From positions 1 through 6,236 of the forward strand of contig CAKUYG010000126.1 in NCBI GenBank assembly GCA_934702165.1: 6,236 nucleotides of DNA. Reading direction: 5' to 3'. Source of the stretch: an uncultured Bacteroidales bacterium. GTDB taxonomy: Bacteria > Bacteroidota > Bacteroidia > Bacteroidales > UBA932. How positions within the stretch are numbered: the first letter of the stretch is position 1; every line of letters begins with the position of its first letter. Both the position numbers and the translations under genes were made by a program. The notes under the pieces were generated by a model. That model did not search any database and was not told where the DNA came from. It saw only the letters and a program-made list of their open reading frames with translations. Positions 5,025 through 6,236 of this stretch are shown one piece after another.

Positions 5025-6236
5025 TTACCACCAGATTTGCCGACCTTCTTCATAGGTAAAAATTCGTTCTTCCTTGCCTCGCGTCAGATTATGAAGAAGC
5101 AGGAGGGCATTGTCCGGCACATTATCGAATACCAGTTCTTGACTCCACCGGTCTCCCGTCTGACGGCCAAGTGACACCCAGCGGCCATCCCAATAGCAGA
5201 GTTCATATTCCTCGCCACCCCTTATGAAATTGTCGTCCGAGCGGGGAAGAAAGCAAATCTTGTCAACGGACACCGGGGTCCCGAGGTCAACACCCGTCCA
5301 AGCGTCCGGCTGACTCTTCATGCAGGTCGCATAGGTCAAGGCATCGCCGTCCGAGGCATTGGACATCGGATGCTGCATGTCTGCGCAGCGATAGTTGCCG
5401 ATAGTTTTCCCTTTCAGTTTTGTATATGGCTCATCAGCGCCATACACCTCAATCTCGGAGATGTCTCCCGTCGTGCCGGGCTTCGGGACATAACGCACAT
5501 AGCGGTAGCGATCACCGCCAATCTCAAGAGTCTGAAAATTGTACCCGATGCTGTCTGGAAGTGCTATTACCCTTGCATTTCTGAAATACGCGTTGTCGGC
5601 AAGCTCGAAGCGTCCGCCCTTCATCATGTCAGCGAACTGCCGGGCACGCAAATCCATGAATTTGCGCTTCAAGCGAACCGTTCTCAAGCTGCCTTTATCC
5701 GGTCTAAGAATATGCTGCACCGCTGAACTGTCAACCAAGACCGGATACTGGGCCGGAGTCAGAACCCCATCAGCATAATAGGCGGGAAGATACACTGCCG
5801 GATAACCCATGTCGGCGATTACCGCTTTAGCACCTCTGCGCCTTCCGCCTGCCACTGCCACCCAGTCCTTGTCGTCAAAGCAGCAGAGAAAGACATGCTT
5901 GGAACGGCCGTCTCGGAAAAGACCGGAAAGTGACACGTCCGTCACCGGCATGTATTCAGAGCTAACATCCTTAATCCTCGGACTACGCAGAGTTGGAGGC
6001 AGGTTCTCTGGACGGACACGCGCTCCAAGGGATTCCTTTTGTATTGAATTCATCCGCCGGTAGACCTTGGCCAGCTTAAAAGAGAAAGGTTTTTCCTTAG
6101 CAAGGAAAAGAGGTTCGCCGACCGAATAATGGAACGTGCTGTCCCCACTCGGTATCCCACACCATGAGTGGTTTTTAGAATGATTGGCCCACTGCGGCGT
6201 GTAGTCAGTCGCGACCGGCACCCCACAACTCCGACC
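5025..6236 (-). CDS. Transglutaminase-like protein with C-terminal discoidin-like domain, 5' end outside window
   Basis: The last 403 codons of a larger gene; the frame is open through the right edge, so the start lies outside. The first visible residues, GRSCGVPVATDYTPQW followed by NHSW, are the end of a transglutaminase-like core: the R-x-x-G-[IV]-P-V-A-x-D-[FY]-T-P-Q-W segment and the H-S-W that holds the presumed catalytic His (codon at 6168-6170). The catalytic Cys would lie upstream, unseen. After a middle region with predicted beta strands, the part from about residue 240 contains YRYVRYVPKPG and ISEIEVYG, then a discoidin/F5-8C-like sandwich (DAWTGVDLGTPVSVDKICFL, YWDGRWVSLG), ending VPDNALLLLHNLTRGKEERI. 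That ending is typical of Bacteroidales discoidin-plus-transglutaminase proteins as I recall them. Such proteins are normally exported and may bind glycans or act on proteins; the substrate is unknown. The gene ends TGG TGG TAA, 64 bases before peptide 1. Confidence 0.8.
   Translation of the reverse strand, partial: GRSCGVPVATDYTPQWANHSKNHSWCGIPSGDSTFHYSVGEPLFLAKEKPFSFKLAKVYRRMNSIQKESLGARVRPENLPPTLRSPRIKDVSSEYMPVTDVSLSGLFRDGRSKHVFLCCFDDKDWVAVAGGRRRGAKAVIADMGYPAVYLPAYYADGVLTPAQYPVLVDSSAVQHILRPDKGSLRTVRLKRKFMDLRARQFADMMKGGRFELADNAYFRNARVIALPDSIGYNFQTLEIGGDRYRYVRYVPKPGTTGDISEIEVYGADEPYTKLKGKTIGNYRCADMQHPMSNASDGDALTYATCMKSQPDAWTGVDLGTPVSVDKICFLPRSDDNFIRGGEEYELCYWDGRWVSLGRQTGDRWSQELVFDNVPDNALLLLHNLTRGKEERIFTYEEGRQIWW

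Overview
The window looks like an accessory locus from a Bacteroidales (Bacteroidota) genome, probably of gut type. The evidence is lineage-typical families: NVEALM-type exported small proteins, TolB-like/BF3164-type six-bladed beta-propeller lipoproteins, a Wzy_C membrane protein with a periplasmic TPR tail, and a transglutaminase-like/discoidin-like secreted protein. A Bacteroidetes-style promoter (ATTG, 19 bases, TAATTTTG) and the lack of strong Shine-Dalgarno sites agree with this. Genus cannot be set from the sequence alone. No RNA gene, CRISPR array or insertion sequence was seen.

Every gene I accept lies on the minus strand, so transcription runs from high to low coordinates. The right edge (5025-6236) is the 3' part of a large transglutaminase-like/discoidin-like protein that continues beyond the window. 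After 64 AT-rich bases comes a compact array: NVEAL-type peptide 1 (4730-4960), propeller lipoprotein A (3687-4733, ATGA overlap), NVEAL-type peptide 2 (3453-3677), a 29-residue leader-only remnant or mini-gene (3358-3447), propeller lipoprotein B (2269-3351), a 49-residue ORF (2133-2282, overlapping both neighbours) and a Wzy_C/TPR polytopic membrane protein (673-2133). Gaps inside the array are 10 bases or less, or are overlaps, so it is almost surely one operon. The interval 347-672 holds no gene I can support firmly. It contains a GC-rich block and then an AT-rich promoter. That promoter drives a separate, divergent six-cysteine NVEALM-like peptide (74-346). Positions 1-73 carry only the tail of that unit: I see no ORF start and no terminator there.

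The design is two 'small exported peptide + propeller lipoprotein' pairs ending in a membrane enzyme of the O-antigen ligase/polymerase superfamily. All products have export or membrane signals, so the system should act in the periplasm or at the outer membrane. Its function is unknown. The most informative details are a leader-only duplicate of peptide 1 joined by a 76-base, about 95% identical direct repeat, a possible split of the Wzy_C protein's N-terminus into a coupled small ORF, and loss of the usual loop histidine in the Wzy_C motif.
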